Made by a program: the position numbers and the translations under genes. From an uncultured Oscillospiraceae bacterium (GTDB lineage Bacteria; Bacillota; Clostridia; Oscillospirales; Oscillospiraceae), in NCBI GenBank assembly GCA_934667095.1, contig CAKULE010000008.1, positions 1 to 64,000 on the forward strand: 64,000 bases of DNA. The letters are read 5' to 3'. The notes beneath the pieces were generated by a model. The model worked only from the letters and a program-made list of their open reading frames with translations, searched no databases and was not told the origin of the DNA. How positions within the stretch are numbered: the stretch's first letter is position 1; every line of letters starts with the position of its first letter. Positions 25,290 through 33,834 of this stretch are shown one piece after another.

Positions 25290-26386
25290 CCTTCAAAGTC
25301 GTCGGCGGACACATCCACCGCCCGACCGGCGGCCCGGGCCGCGATCTGGGACTGGCGGCTCATCAGCTTGAAGGAGTTGGCCCGGATCTCGGCCTCGATC
25401 TGCTCGGCCACGTCGGGGTGCTCCACCAGATACTTCTTCACGGCATCCCGGCCCTGACCCACCCGGGTCTCCCCCATGGAGAACCAGGAGCCCGACTTCT
25501 GGAGGATGTCCAGCTTCACGGCAAGGTCCACCAGCTCGCCCAGCTTGGAGATGCCCTCGCCGTACATGATCTCGAACTCCGCCTCCCGGAAGGGGGGCGC
25601 CACCTTATTCTTCACGATCTTGGCCCGGGTGCGGCTGCCCACCACCTCGGAGCCGTTCTTGATGGCCTCCACCCGGCGCACCTCGATGCGCACGGAGGAG
25701 TAAAACTTCAGCGCCCGGCCGCCGGTGGTGACCTCCGGGTTGCCGTAGACCACGCCCACCTTTTCCCGCAGCTGGTTGATGAAGATGACGATGCAGTTGG
25801 TCTTGGAGATGGAACCCGCCAGCTTCCGCAGGGCCTGACTCATCAGCCGGGCCAGCAGGCCCACATGGCTGTCGCCCATGTCGCCCTCGATCTCAGCCCG
25901 GGGGGTCAGGGCGGCCACGGAGTCCACTACCACCACATCGATGGCGCCGGAGCGCACCAACGCCTCGCAGATCTCAAGGCCCTGCTCGCCGGTGTCCGGC
26001 TGGGAGATGAGCATGGAGTCGATATCCACGCCCAGAGCCCGGGCGTAGGTGGGGTCGAGGGCGTGCTCGGCATCGATAAAGGCCACCTCTCCGCCCCGCT
26101 TCTGGGCCTCGGCCACGATGTGGAGGGCCAGTGTGGTCTTGCCGGAGGACTCGGGACCATAAATTTCGATGATGCGCCCCTTGGGAACACCGCCGATGCC
26201 CAGCGCGATGTCCAGCGACAGGGAGCCGGTGGGGATGGCCTCCACCTGAAGGTGGCTGTTCTCGCCCAGCCGCATGATGGAGCCCTTGCCGAACTCCCGC
26301 TCGATCTGGGCGATGGCGGTGTCCAGCGCCTTCTTCTTGTCGGACGCGGGGGCCGCGCTCTCCACGCTCGTCTTCTTCTCTGCCAT
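25286..26386 (-). CDS. recA: Recombinase RecA
   Basis: 366 residues from the ATG at 26386, chosen because GAAGGA precedes it and the protein then starts MAEKKTSVESA. A longer in-frame start 23 codons upstream has no support. RecA forms the ATP-dependent filament for strand exchange and SOS signalling. Visible motifs are Walker A GPESSGKTTLALH, the L1 region EGDMGDSHVGLLARLMSQAL, Walker B VVVVDSVAAL and the L2-adjacent FINQLREKVG. Length and C-terminus are normal. Confidence 0.97.
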   Translation of the reverse strand: MAEKKTSVESAAPASDKKKALDTAIAQIEREFGKGSIMRLGENSHLQVEAIPTGSLSLDIALGIGGVPKGRIIEIYGPESSGKTTLALHIVAEAQKRGGEVAFIDAEHALDPTYARALGVDIDSMLISQPDTGEQGLEICEALVRSGAIDVVVVDSVAALTPRAEIEGDMGDSHVGLLARLMSQALRKLAGSISKTNCIVIFINQLREKVGVVYGNPEVTTGGRALKFYSSVRIEVRRVEAIKNGSEVVGSRTRAKIVKNKVAPPFREAEFEIMYGEGISKLGELVDLAVKLDILQKSGSWFSMGETRVGQGRDAVKKYLVEHPDVAEQIEAEIRANSFKLMSRQSQIAARAAGRAVDVSADDFEG

Positions 26387-26441
26387 TACGATCATCCTTC
26401 CCGCCGGTCTCGCCGGCCCAAACTCTTTGGTCAATCCAATA

Positions 26442-27302
26442 TTACTGCACGCCACCCTCTACCACGCGCCAGTGGCCGCCAGGGTCCTGCGTGGTGACGA
26501 TGCCGCCATAGCCCCCCCCGGCGAGGATGTACTCCACCGCAGGGGCCTGGTCATATCCGATTTCAAACACCAGCCGGCCACCCCGGCCCAGCGCGCGCTT
26601 CCACTGGCCGGCGATAGACCGGTAGAAGTCCAGCCCATCGGCACCGCCGTCCAGCGCCATCCGGGGCTCATACTCCCGGACAGAGGGGTCCAGCCCCGCC
26701 AGATCCCCGGTGGGAATGTAGGGTGGGTTGGAGATGATGAGGTCGAAATCGCCGAGCAGCGGCGGGGGCGGCTCCAGGGCGTTCACCCGGGCGGTGCTCA
26801 CCCGGCCGGTCAGGCCGCAGCGGCGGACGTTCTGGCGGCAGACCCGCAGGGCGTCCTCCGACCACTCGGCCAGCACCACCTGAGCGTCCTGCCGCTGGCT
26901 GGCGATGGCCAGCCCGATGCAGCCGCTGCCGGCGCACAGGTCCAGCACCCGGACCTCTCCGGGGCGGTCCTTCAGAAATTCCAGCCCGCGGTCCACCACG
27001 GTCTCGGTGTCCGCCCGGGGGATGAGCACGTCCCGGCTGATGTCCAGCGTCAGGCCATAGAACTCCCACTCGCCCAGAATGTAGGCCACCGGCTCCCCCG
27101 CCAGGCGACGGGCCAGCAGCTCCCGGAAGCGGGCGCACACCTGATCGGAGGCGTAGAGGGGCAGGTCCCGCAGGAGGGCCTCCCGACTCTTGTCCGCGGC
27201 GAAGGCCAGCAGCTCCCGGGCCTCCAGCTGGGCGGCCTCCACCCCCGCCGCGCGCAGGGCCCGGCGGGCGTCCAGATAAAGATTATTATAGGTATCCGCC
27301 AC
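26442..27302 (-). CDS. prmC: Peptide chain release factor N(5)-glutamine methyltransferase
   Basis: A 286-residue SAM-dependent enzyme that methylates the GGQ glutamine of release factors. The helical N-terminal domain is followed by a Rossmann methyltransferase with VLDLCAGSGCIGLAIA and the diagnostic ISNPPYIPTGDL (NPPY). It lies 6 nt after DUF1385, so the two are probably co-transcribed. A prfA gene is not in the window. Confidence 0.94.
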   Translation of the reverse strand: MADTYNNLYLDARRALRAAGVEAAQLEARELLAFAADKSREALLRDLPLYASDQVCARFRELLARRLAGEPVAYILGEWEFYGLTLDISRDVLIPRADTETVVDRGLEFLKDRPGEVRVLDLCAGSGCIGLAIASQRQDAQVVLAEWSEDALRVCRQNVRRCGLTGRVSTARVNALEPPPPLLGDFDLIISNPPYIPTGDLAGLDPSVREYEPRMALDGGADGLDFYRSIAGQWKRALGRGGRLVFEIGYDQAPAVEYILAGGGYGGIVTTQDPGGHWRVVEGGVQ

Positions 27303-27308
27303 GACCGC

Positions 27309-28283
27309 TCACCACCGGTCGGCGCCCTGCTCCTCAGGCAGCACCTGAGACAGGGCGGTGATGGCCACCTCGATCATGGAGTCGTCCGGCTCGAAGGTGG
27401 TGAAATTCTGCATCCACATGCCGGGGGCCCGGAGAGCGCGGCACAGGGGCGTGTCGTGGGCGCCCACATAGCGGTTGAACTCATAGGTCACGCCGCAGAT
27501 GATGGGCAGCAGCAGCAGATGCAGCAGCATCCGCAGGAAGGTGTTCTCAATGTGCAGGGGCGTAAAGATCACGATGGAGAGGAAGATGGACACGATGATG
27601 ACCACGAACAGGAAGCTGGTGCCGCAGCGGGGATGGTGCCGGGGCTGGATACGGACGTTCTCCACCGTCAGGTCCAGGCCGTTCTCGTAGCAGTAGATGG
27701 TCTTGTGCTCCGCGCCGTGATACTGGAACACCCGGTGGATCTCCTTCAGCTTGGAGCAGAGGTATAAGTACAGGAGAAAAATGACCACCTTCAGCGCCCC
27801 CTCCAGCACCGCCCGGAACCACAGGGGCATGGTCTTCCACGCCAGCGCGATCAGCCCCGTCAGGGCCGTGGGCAGCAGGATGAACAGGGCGATGGAAAAC
27901 GCCACGCCCAGCACCGCGCCGATGGTGACGATCAGGGAGTTGGCCTTTTCCTCGGAAAAGTGCTCGCTGATCCACTTGTCCAGCCCGGTGGGCTCCTCCG
28001 TCGGCTGGGAGCCGTCGTCCGACAGCTCTGCCGAGCGCATCAGCGCCTTCACGCCGTTGACCATGGACCCGCAGAACACGAACACGCCCCGGATAAAGGG
28101 CAGCGCCTTCCAGCCGGTACGCTTCTTTACCGGCTCGGTCTCCACGCTGAGCTCGCCGTCCGCCTTGCGGACCACCACGCAGCGCTTTTCCGGCCCCTGC
28201 ATGAGGATGCCCTCGATGAGGGCCTGTCCGCCGCAGGTGGTCTTGAATTTTGTCTCACAGCTCACGCCGTCTTTCTTTGCCAT
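27309..28283 (-). CDS. DUF1385 family membrane protein (YqhQ-like)
   Basis: 324 residues from the ATG at 28283, which has AAAAGGAG upstream; an upstream in-frame start is unsupported. The protein has the conserved opening GGQALIEGILMQGPEKRCVVVR, several membrane helices, and the conserved HGAEHKTIYCYENGLDLTVE and HPRCGTSFLF segments. The family is widespread in Firmicutes next to prmC/prfA and is of unknown function. His/Cys-rich motifs hint at a metal site, but this is unproven. It has its own promoter and leads the prmC transcript. Confidence 0.9.
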   Translation of the reverse strand: MAKKDGVSCETKFKTTCGGQALIEGILMQGPEKRCVVVRKADGELSVETEPVKKRTGWKALPFIRGVFVFCGSMVNGVKALMRSAELSDDGSQPTEEPTGLDKWISEHFSEEKANSLIVTIGAVLGVAFSIALFILLPTALTGLIALAWKTMPLWFRAVLEGALKVVIFLLYLYLCSKLKEIHRVFQYHGAEHKTIYCYENGLDLTVENVRIQPRHHPRCGTSFLFVVIIVSIFLSIVIFTPLHIENTFLRMLLHLLLLPIICGVTYEFNRYVGAHDTPLCRALRAPGMWMQNFTTFEPDDSMIEVAITALSQVLPEEQGADRW

Positions 28284-28305
28284 TGGGCGATCTCCTTTTG
28301 AGATG

Positions 28306-28334
28306 ATTCTATCAGATACATTGGAAAAAAGCAA
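28306..28334 (-). promoter_or_regulatory. Promoter of the DUF1385-prmC unit
   Basis: Minus strand TTGCTT (28334-28329), 17 nt, TAGAAT (28311-28306), 22 nt before the start codon. Confidence 0.7.
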
Positions 28335-28359
28335 GAGAAAATTCGAACTTTTGTTCTAT

Positions 28360-29841
28360 TCATTCCTGTTGCTCCTTCTCAGGCAGCCACACCGTCACCA
28401 CGCAGCCGCCGCCGGGGGCGTTGTCGATATCCAGCCGGCCGCCGTGGTAGCCCACGATCTCCTCGCACACGGCGAGGCCAATGCCGGAGCCCCGGGCCTT
28501 GGAGGAGCCCTTATAGAACTTGTACTTCACATAGGGCAGCTCGTCCTCGGGCACGCCGGGGCCGTAGTCCCGGATGCGGATGACGATCCAGCCCTCCTGT
28601 TCGTCGATAGACACGTCCACCCGGCCGCCGGAACCGCCGTGCTTGTCCGCGTTGTCCAGCAGATTGCAGAACACCTGCCGCAGGCGAGCGGGGTCGCCGT
28701 CGATGGGGGCGAACTCCCGGGGGCATTCGGTGTAGTTCAGCTCCAGACCCTTGCGGCGGAAGAACTCCCGGTAGGTGTACACCGCGTCCTCCAGCTCGGC
28801 CTTGATGTCCAGCGGCTCCACGGAGAGGTTGAACCGCCCTGTCTCGATGCGGGAGAACTCCAGCAGCTCCTCCACCATGTTGGTCAGCCGCCGGGCCTCG
28901 CTCACCACGATGCCCAGGCCCTTGCGGACGTCCTCCGGCTCGGTGACCTCGCCGTTGTAGAGGGTCTCCGCCCAGCCGTTGATGGCGGTGAGAGGGGTGC
29001 GCAGCTCGTGAGACACGGAGGAGATGAACTCGTTCTGAGTCTTCTCCGCCCGATCGATCTTCAGAGACATGTCATTGATGGCGTCGATGAGCTCGCCCAT
29101 CTCGTCGTCCGACTTCTTCTCCATCTGGACGCCGTAGCTGCCGGCGGCAATGCGCCGGGCGGTCTCGGTCACCCGGGAGACGGGGTCTAGAATACGGCGG
29201 ATGAAGGAGGAGGAGTAGAGCCCGATGCTCAACAGGATCAGGACGGCCAGCCCGCCTGCCATGGCAGTGAGAATGGCCATCTGCCGGTTGATGAGGCGGA
29301 TGGAGCTCACCATGCGCACCACCCCCACCACCGCGCCGTTGTACACGATGGGGGCGGAGGCGGCAATGATGGAGTCCTGCGTGGCAGGGTCCTTCCCCTG
29401 CCACGAATTGGGCCGCTGGGTGGCAATGGCCCGTTCCACGTCCTCGGTGCCGGGGTAGCCGCCGGAAATGTCCATCAGGGAGGACATAAGGATGCGCCCG
29501 CCGGAGGTGAGGAACTGCACCTCGATGATGTTCTTCTCCTGGAACTGGTTGATGTACTGTCGGGCGGCATAGCGGTAGCTGCTCTCAGTATAGCTCTGGA
29601 ACATGTCGGCCACGGTCTGGGTGCGGCTCTCCAGTGAAGCCATGACCGTGGAGGTGTAGTAGCTGTACATGGAGACGGTGAAGACCGCTACCGTCACCGC
29701 CAGGATGAAAAAGGCGGCGGCCAGCGTGTTGATGAGCCAGCGGCGGCGGATGACGCCGCTGCGGCGCTTTCTGCGTTCCCGGGCCTGCTCGGTCTCGCCG
29801 CCCGCCGGGCCCTGCCCGGGCCGCTTCGGTTTTCCTGCCAT
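28360..29841 (-). CDS. Sensor histidine kinase
   Basis: A 493-residue membrane kinase. A basic N-terminus leads to TM1 (about 36-58). An extracytoplasmic sensor of roughly 130 residues, TM2 and a HAMP linker follow. The dimerisation helix carries the phosphoacceptor His in SSVSHELRTPLTAINGW (about residue 278), followed by an HATPase domain with N, G1 and G2 boxes (NLLDNADKHG, RIRDYGPGVPEDEL, GSGIGLAVCEEI). GGGAGG precedes the ATG. It is the last gene of a lipoprotein-response regulator-kinase operon. The lipoprotein may contribute to signal sensing. The stimulus is unknown. Confidence 0.94.
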   Translation of the reverse strand: MAGKPKRPGQGPAGGETEQARERRKRRSGVIRRRWLINTLAAAFFILAVTVAVFTVSMYSYYTSTVMASLESRTQTVADMFQSYTESSYRYAARQYINQFQEKNIIEVQFLTSGGRILMSSLMDISGGYPGTEDVERAIATQRPNSWQGKDPATQDSIIAASAPIVYNGAVVGVVRMVSSIRLINRQMAILTAMAGGLAVLILLSIGLYSSSFIRRILDPVSRVTETARRIAAGSYGVQMEKKSDDEMGELIDAINDMSLKIDRAEKTQNEFISSVSHELRTPLTAINGWAETLYNGEVTEPEDVRKGLGIVVSEARRLTNMVEELLEFSRIETGRFNLSVEPLDIKAELEDAVYTYREFFRRKGLELNYTECPREFAPIDGDPARLRQVFCNLLDNADKHGGSGGRVDVSIDEQEGWIVIRIRDYGPGVPEDELPYVKYKFYKGSSKARGSGIGLAVCEEIVGYHGGRLDIDNAPGGGCVVTVWLPEKEQQE

Positions 29842-29893
29842 GCCGCTGCCTCCCTTCCGTTTGTTTTGTAATGGTCAGATCACAATGCCCGCA

Positions 29894-30580
29894 TCAGTTC
29901 CACTTGTAGCCGAAGCCCCACACAGTGGTGAGGTAGGCGGGATTCTGGGGGTCGTCCTCCAGCTTGATGCGCAGCCGGCGGATGTTCACGTCCACGATCT
30001 TCAGCTCTCCCGCATAGCCCTTGCCCCACACGGCCTCCAGAATCTCCTCCCGGGAGAGGGCGCGGCCGGGGTTCTCCATAAACAGCTTGACCACAGCGTA
30101 CTCCACCTGCGTCAGCTTCAGCCGCTGGCCGTTCTTCTCCAGCGTACGGTTGCGGGTGTTCAGCAGGAAGGGCGGGTGGCTGATCTCACCGGCGTCCATG
30201 GGTATCTCGCTGCCTGCCCGGCGGTAGAGGGCGTCCACCCGGGCGGTGAGCTCCGCCGGGGAGAAGGGCTTGGTAACGTAGTCGTCCGCGCCGGTCATCA
30301 GGCCGGTAACCTTGTCCATCTCCTGCGTGCGGGCGGTGAGCATGATGATGCCGATGCGGGGGTTGCCCGCCCGGATGCGGCGGCAGACCTCAAAGCCGTC
30401 CATCTCGCCGGGGAGCATGATGTCCAGCAGGGCCACCTTGGTGTCCGGGTTCTTCCGGATCTGCTCCAGCGCCTCCTCCCCGGTGCCGGCCTCGATGGTC
30501 TCGTAGCCGGCCCGCTTCAGGTTGATGACCACGAAGCTGCGGATATTGTCCTCATCCTCAAGGACCAGAACCTTTTTCAT
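29894..30580 (-). CDS. OmpR/PhoB-family response regulator
   Basis: A 228-residue cytoplasmic DNA-binding regulator. The receiver domain has the acidic pair in VLEDEDN, the phosphoacceptor Asp in VALLDIMLPGEMDG (about residue 54) and the Lys in DDYVTKPFSPAEL. The C-terminal winged helix ends LTTVWGFGYKWN, typical of the OmpR class. AGGAGG precedes the ATG. It sits between the VCBS lipoprotein and the histidine kinase and is almost certainly the kinase's partner. Confidence 0.95.
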   Translation of the reverse strand: MKKVLVLEDEDNIRSFVVINLKRAGYETIEAGTGEEALEQIRKNPDTKVALLDIMLPGEMDGFEVCRRIRAGNPRIGIIMLTARTQEMDKVTGLMTGADDYVTKPFSPAELTARVDALYRRAGSEIPMDAGEISHPPFLLNTRNRTLEKNGQRLKLTQVEYAVVKLFMENPGRALSREEILEAVWGKGYAGELKIVDVNIRRLRIKLEDDPQNPAYLTTVWGFGYKWN

Positions 30581-30592
30581 GGGGCTTCCTCC

Positions 30593-31960
30593 TTACTCGG
30601 ACCAAGCCGTGGTGATAAGATTGAACTGCCGGGACACGCCGGCGTTGTCCAGCCCGCAGTCCCAGACGCTGTCGTCCAGCGAGGCGCAGTAGATGGCGGA
30701 ACTCTCCTCCCGCAGGAGGAACCGGCCGAACATGTTGGCCCGGGTCTTCCGGTTGTCCCCGGTGAGGCGATAAATGGTCAGGAAGGGCACAGGTTCGGTG
30801 CCTTCCTGATTGGGGTTGGGCCAGTAGTAGAAGATCACGGCCCGCTCGCCCCGGATGGCGCGGCTGTCATCCCGGCCTACGGTGATGCTCCCCAGCCAGC
30901 CGCCAGGGATGGAGAAGTACCAGCCGTCGCTGACGGAGTGGTAGGTGGCCCCCACCACGGCGCCCGTGCCGCTGCTGTCAAACTGCCGCCAGTAAATAAT
31001 GTAGTAGCCGGAGTCCGCAGAGGGGTCTGTGCTGGGCGCCAGCACCGGCACAGGGATCTCCTGCACGCCGTCCCGGTTGATGTCAGCGGCGGCCACGGCG
31101 GTGTAGTACCGGATGGTGGACTGGCTGACCCCCAGATCCGGGTCGCGGGTCACGTTGCGCAGGCTGGTCCCGTCCAGCGTCAGGATATCGGTGAGCACGC
31201 CGCCCTCAATGGCGCAGGTGACATATACGCCGGGGGCGCCGTCGGACAGGAAGCCCGCCCGGCTGGCGGTGACGCTCTGGAGATTGTCGGACAGGAGGGC
31301 GTAGCTGGTCATGACCATGCTGCTGTCCCGATAGTGGTAGTATTCTGCCCGGTTGCTCTCGCCGTCGGTGCTGTGCTGCTGGAACACCAGGATCTCCTTG
31401 CTGCCGTCGCTGTCCAGATCGGTGACGAGGTAGCCCTCGTTATAACCGGTGCTCATCAGCTCGCTGATGCCGCCGGGAGCGATCTCATAGGCGGAGAGGT
31501 TGTGGACCTTGGCCCCCAACTGCCAGCTGACCACCATCTCGCTGACACCGTCGCCGTTCAGGTCCTCATAGGCCACGGAATTGATGGCCATCCCGCTGCC
31601 CTGAATGGTGTGGGCCAGCCGGTACTCGCCGCTGACGCTGCGGCGGAACAGGCAGATCTGCAGGGGCTTCTCCTCCGAGGTCACCCGGAGAAACACCGCC
31701 GCGATCTCCTGAAATCCGTCGCCGTCGATGTCCAGCAGCTGGACGGTGGCGGTATTGCTGCCGTAGGAGATGGTGGAGTACTCGGCCCCCAGCTGGTCCA
31801 TGACGGACTGGATCTGCTCCTGCAGTTGGGAGTATTCCTCCGGCAGGGCGGGCAGGGCGTAGAGGTCGTCCACGGATTTCAGGGTGCGGCAGCCGCCAAG
31901 GCACAGGGCCAGTGCCGCCGCCAGCAGGCCCAGCAGCAGGGCATGCATCATACGCTTCAT
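30593..31960 (-). CDS. VCBS/FG-GAP-repeat lipoprotein
   Basis: 455 residues from the ATG at 31960, preceded by GGAGG. The N-terminus is a lipoprotein signal ending LALCLGGC. The body contains at least four Ca-binding FG-GAP/VCBS loops (DIDGDGFQEIAAVF, DLNGDGVSEMVVSW, DLDSDGSKEILVFQ, DINRDGVQEIPVPV), which predict an extracellular beta-propeller. It is first in a three-gene operon with a response regulator and histidine kinase, 12 nt before the regulator. I infer an accessory surface sensor or a target of that system. No enzymatic motif is seen. Confidence 0.85.
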   Translation of the reverse strand: MKRMMHALLLGLLAAALALCLGGCRTLKSVDDLYALPALPEEYSQLQEQIQSVMDQLGAEYSTISYGSNTATVQLLDIDGDGFQEIAAVFLRVTSEEKPLQICLFRRSVSGEYRLAHTIQGSGMAINSVAYEDLNGDGVSEMVVSWQLGAKVHNLSAYEIAPGGISELMSTGYNEGYLVTDLDSDGSKEILVFQQHSTDGESNRAEYYHYRDSSMVMTSYALLSDNLQSVTASRAGFLSDGAPGVYVTCAIEGGVLTDILTLDGTSLRNVTRDPDLGVSQSTIRYYTAVAAADINRDGVQEIPVPVLAPSTDPSADSGYYIIYWRQFDSSGTGAVVGATYHSVSDGWYFSIPGGWLGSITVGRDDSRAIRGERAVIFYYWPNPNQEGTEPVPFLTIYRLTGDNRKTRANMFGRFLLREESSAIYCASLDDSVWDCGLDNAGVSRQFNLITTAWSE

Positions 31961-32091
31961 CAGTCCGCCTCCTCTCCCCTGCCGCGGCAGGGCATATTTC
32001 ATCATTCGCATTGTACCACAAAGCGGCAGCTGTGACTACGGCTTTTTTCACAAATCTGGATTTTCTTTTCACTGGAAATGAAAATTCCCAC

Positions 32092-32120
32092 TTTACAAAT
32101 GGGAGAAACCCTGCTATACT
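32092..32120 (+). promoter_or_regulatory. Promoter of tRNA-Arg
   Basis: TTTACA (32092-32097), 17 nt, TATACT (32115-32120), 15 nt upstream of the mature 5' end. Confidence 0.8.
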
Positions 32121-32135
32121 GTCTTTCGTTCCGAT

Positions 32136-32212
32136 GCGCCCGTAGTTCAATTGGATAGAGCGTCAGATTCCGGTTCTGAATGTTGGGGGTTCGAGTCCCT
32201 TCGGGCGTACCA
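32136..32212 (+). tRNA. tRNA-Arg (anticodon CCG)
   Basis: The acceptor stem is GCGCCCG / CGGGCGT, with a G-T closing pair. The anticodon stem is TCAGA/TCTGA with loop TTCCGGT, giving anticodon CCG. The T-arm GGGGG-TTCGAGT-CCCTT and an encoded CCA (32210-32212) are present. It reads CGG codons. Its 3' end is also the left copy of a 14-nt repeat found again at 35808, suggesting use as an integration site. Confidence 0.95.
32199..32212 (+). repeat. Left copy of a 14-nt direct repeat (tRNA 3' end; candidate att)
   Basis: CTTCGGGCGTACCA, the last 14 nt of tRNA-Arg including CCA, identical to 35808-35821. The 3' end of a tRNA is the classic tyrosine-integrase target. Confidence 0.65.
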
Positions 32213-32213
32213 T

Positions 32214-32279
32214 AAGGTGGCAACAATTCGGATATTTTAAGCGCAACGCTTAGAATACCAAAGGGTTGCCACCTTTTTT
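32214..32279 (+). terminator. Terminator after tRNA-Arg
   Basis: AAGGTGGCAAC (32214-32224) pairs with GTTGCCACCTT (32265-32275), followed by TTTT. An inner hairpin TAAGCG-CAA-CGCTTA lies in the loop. Confidence 0.85.
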
Positions 32280-32539
32280 ATTTCAAATTCTGCGTTCAGA
32301 AAAAAGATATTTTCACGTTATTTTAGTAACTGTGGAGATTCGAACTCCCCTTTTTGCGATTTCAAGGGCATAATTCAAAAAAAGCGCCTTTTTTGACGGT
32401 GCAAAACGGAGCAACCTTCCCTCAAAATTTCATACGATCTTTCAGGCGTCTGTTTGTTGGCTTCGTCGAAGCCATCAGGTAGGCGCCCTTTTTCATTTTT
32501 CAACGTCCAAAAAGGCGTTTCACTTCAATCCGCCAACTG
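32280..32539. other. AT-rich non-coding sequence of the island
   Basis: No supported gene. A GGCTTC-GTC-GAAGCC hairpin followed by CTTTTTC (about 32459-32496) is terminator-like. A T-arm-like GGAGATTCGAACTCC at about 32336 (reading as a T-arm on the minus strand) is not part of a complete tRNA. Confidence 0.4.
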
Positions 32540-32578
32540 GCCGGAGCATTTTCAAAATGCTCCGGCTTATTTTTTATT
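32540..32578 (+). terminator. Strong hairpin and T-tract before the ICE fragment
   Basis: GCCGGAGCATTTT (32540-32552) and AAAATGCTCCGGC (32554-32566), followed by TTATTTTTTATTT. It lies immediately upstream of GCAGGAGG and the ATG at 32596. Such hairpins are frequent between genes of Clostridial conjugative elements. Confidence 0.75.
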
Positions 32579-32595
32579 TGCAGGAGGATCACAAA

Positions 32596-32823
32596 ATGGA
32601 TAATCAGAATGGAGCCGCACAGCTCCGCTACCTTGAAGAAATCGGTACCCGCCTTCGCCGCATGGATTTTGAAACCACACCTATAGAGAATCAGCACCCC
32701 CCTGTCAAATGGAATGACAGCTGCCTCTGCCGTATTTCAGGCAGAGGCAGTATATAATACCGCCAGAAGGATGTGGACAGTATCCGGGCGCAGGATGCTC
32801 TGCACAGCGTAATCGACATATGA
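32596..32823 (+). pseudogene. Fragment of a conserved conjugative-element ORF, interrupted by an ochre codon
   Basis: AGGAGG precedes the ATG, and the frame starts MDNQNGAAQLRYLEEIGTRL. It stops at TAA 32755-32757, but the same frame continues with sense-like sequence (YRQKDVDSIRAQDALHSVID) to TGA 32821-32823. From memory this resembles a small hypothetical protein common in Tn1549/CTn-type elements, where Tyr is preceded by a sense residue instead of a stop. The 3' part of the usual gene is missing. I treat it as debris of an integrative element. Family identity is tentative. Confidence 0.55.
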
Positions 32824-33242
32824 CAGCACAACCCCCACAGATGGAATTGTACTATAAAATCGGTCGGTTGGTCAGCGGCAGAGCGGAAAAAGGTGCGGCT
32901 GTTGCGGCATCTGAGTACCTGCAAATGACCTGCCCTGATGCCGAGGGCTTTTCTCCCCGCAATTCGTGCCGTATGCGCGCGTTTTACGCAGCCTACGAGG
33001 AATTCCCTAAAATCATACGGCTGGCGATGAACCTCGGCCGGACACAGAATGTGGCGTTTTTAGAGCGGCGCAACAACAACGAGGAGCGGGCGTGGTACAT
33101 CCGAGCCACGCTGCACTTCGGCTGGAAGAAGGCAAACCTGCTGGAAGCCATAGAATCTCAAGCGTGGCTGTATTCTTCTCTCGACGAACAGGCAGTTCCC
33201 TGCTATACTGAGGAAAAAGAAGCAACGCAGGAGAGCGAATGC
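32820..33242 (+). pseudogene. Fragment of a DUF1016 (YhcG-type) protein, N-terminal domain only
   Basis: Starting at the ATG overlapping the previous TGA, the frame encodes ELYYKIGRLVSGRAEKG, GFSPRNSCRMRAFYAAYEEF, and RAWYIRATLHFGWKKANLLE. These are the landmarks of the DUF1016 N-terminal domain. The PDDEXK nuclease-like C-terminal half is absent. The frame remains open to 33482 only as an out-of-frame overlap of the phosphatase gene. I therefore place the meaningful end near 33242; the exact boundary is uncertain. It is probably a deletion remnant within the island. Confidence 0.55.
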
Positions 33243-33243
33243 G

Positions 33244-33834
33244 ATGAAGAAGATACTCTTTGTGTGCCACGGGAATATCTGCCGCAGCCCGATGGCGGAG
33301 TACGTAATGAAGGACTTGGTCAGGAAAGCCGGGCTGGAGTCACAGTTCCATATCGAATCGGCAGCGACCAGCCGGGAGGAGATCGGCAACCCAGTCTATC
33401 CTCCGGCGCGGCGCAAGCTGGCAGAGCATGGGATAGCCTGCGATGGTCACGCGGCGCGGCAACTCACCAATGCCGAATATGAGAAATGCGACCTGCTGAT
33501 CGGCATGGACCGGGCGAACCTCCGGGATATGTACCGCATCTGCGGCGGCGATTTTTTCGGCAAGCTGCACCTCCTGATGGACTACACCGACCATCCCCGC
33601 GATGTAGCCGACCCGTGGTACACCGACGATTTCGAAACGACTTGGCAGGATGTGCTGTCGGGATGCCAAGGGCTGCTGAGAGAATTAACTACGAGGAGGT
33701 TCGACGAAAATGGATACAGCTCCATGAGGCGAAAGAAACAGAATTATAAAAATAAAGAAATCCCGTGCAATAAATCGTCCTTTCCGTGCATTACACGGAT
33801 GACAGGAGACGGAAGCCTATGCTCAGCTTGCTGA
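33244..33834 (+). CDS. Low-molecular-weight protein tyrosine phosphatase
   Basis: A 196-residue cytoplasmic phosphatase. The P-loop CHGNICRS (Cys8, Arg14; C-x5-R) sits at the N-terminus in KKILFVCHGNICRSPMAEY, and the general-acid Asp is in ADPWYTDDFE (DP-W/Y motif). GGAG lies upstream of the ATG. Usual family length is about 155. The last 40 residues (after LLRELTTRRF) look unrelated and overlap the start of the sigma-factor gene, so the natural 3' end may have been altered by rearrangement. Targets could be tyrosine-phosphorylated proteins or arginine phosphate (YwlE-like), which cannot be separated here. Confidence 0.85.
   Translation: MKKILFVCHGNICRSPMAEYVMKDLVRKAGLESQFHIESAATSREEIGNPVYPPARRKLAEHGIACDGHAARQLTNAEYEKCDLLIGMDRANLRDMYRICGGDFFGKLHLLMDYTDHPRDVADPWYTDDFETTWQDVLSGCQGLLRELTTRRFDENGYSSMRRKKQNYKNKEIPCNKSSFPCITRMTGDGSLCSAC

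Noticed and set aside
32330..32352. T-arm-like GGAGATTCGAACTCC suggesting a second tRNA
   Set aside because: No anticodon arm or D-arm could be placed on either strand at the right distance. At most it is a short tRNA relic.
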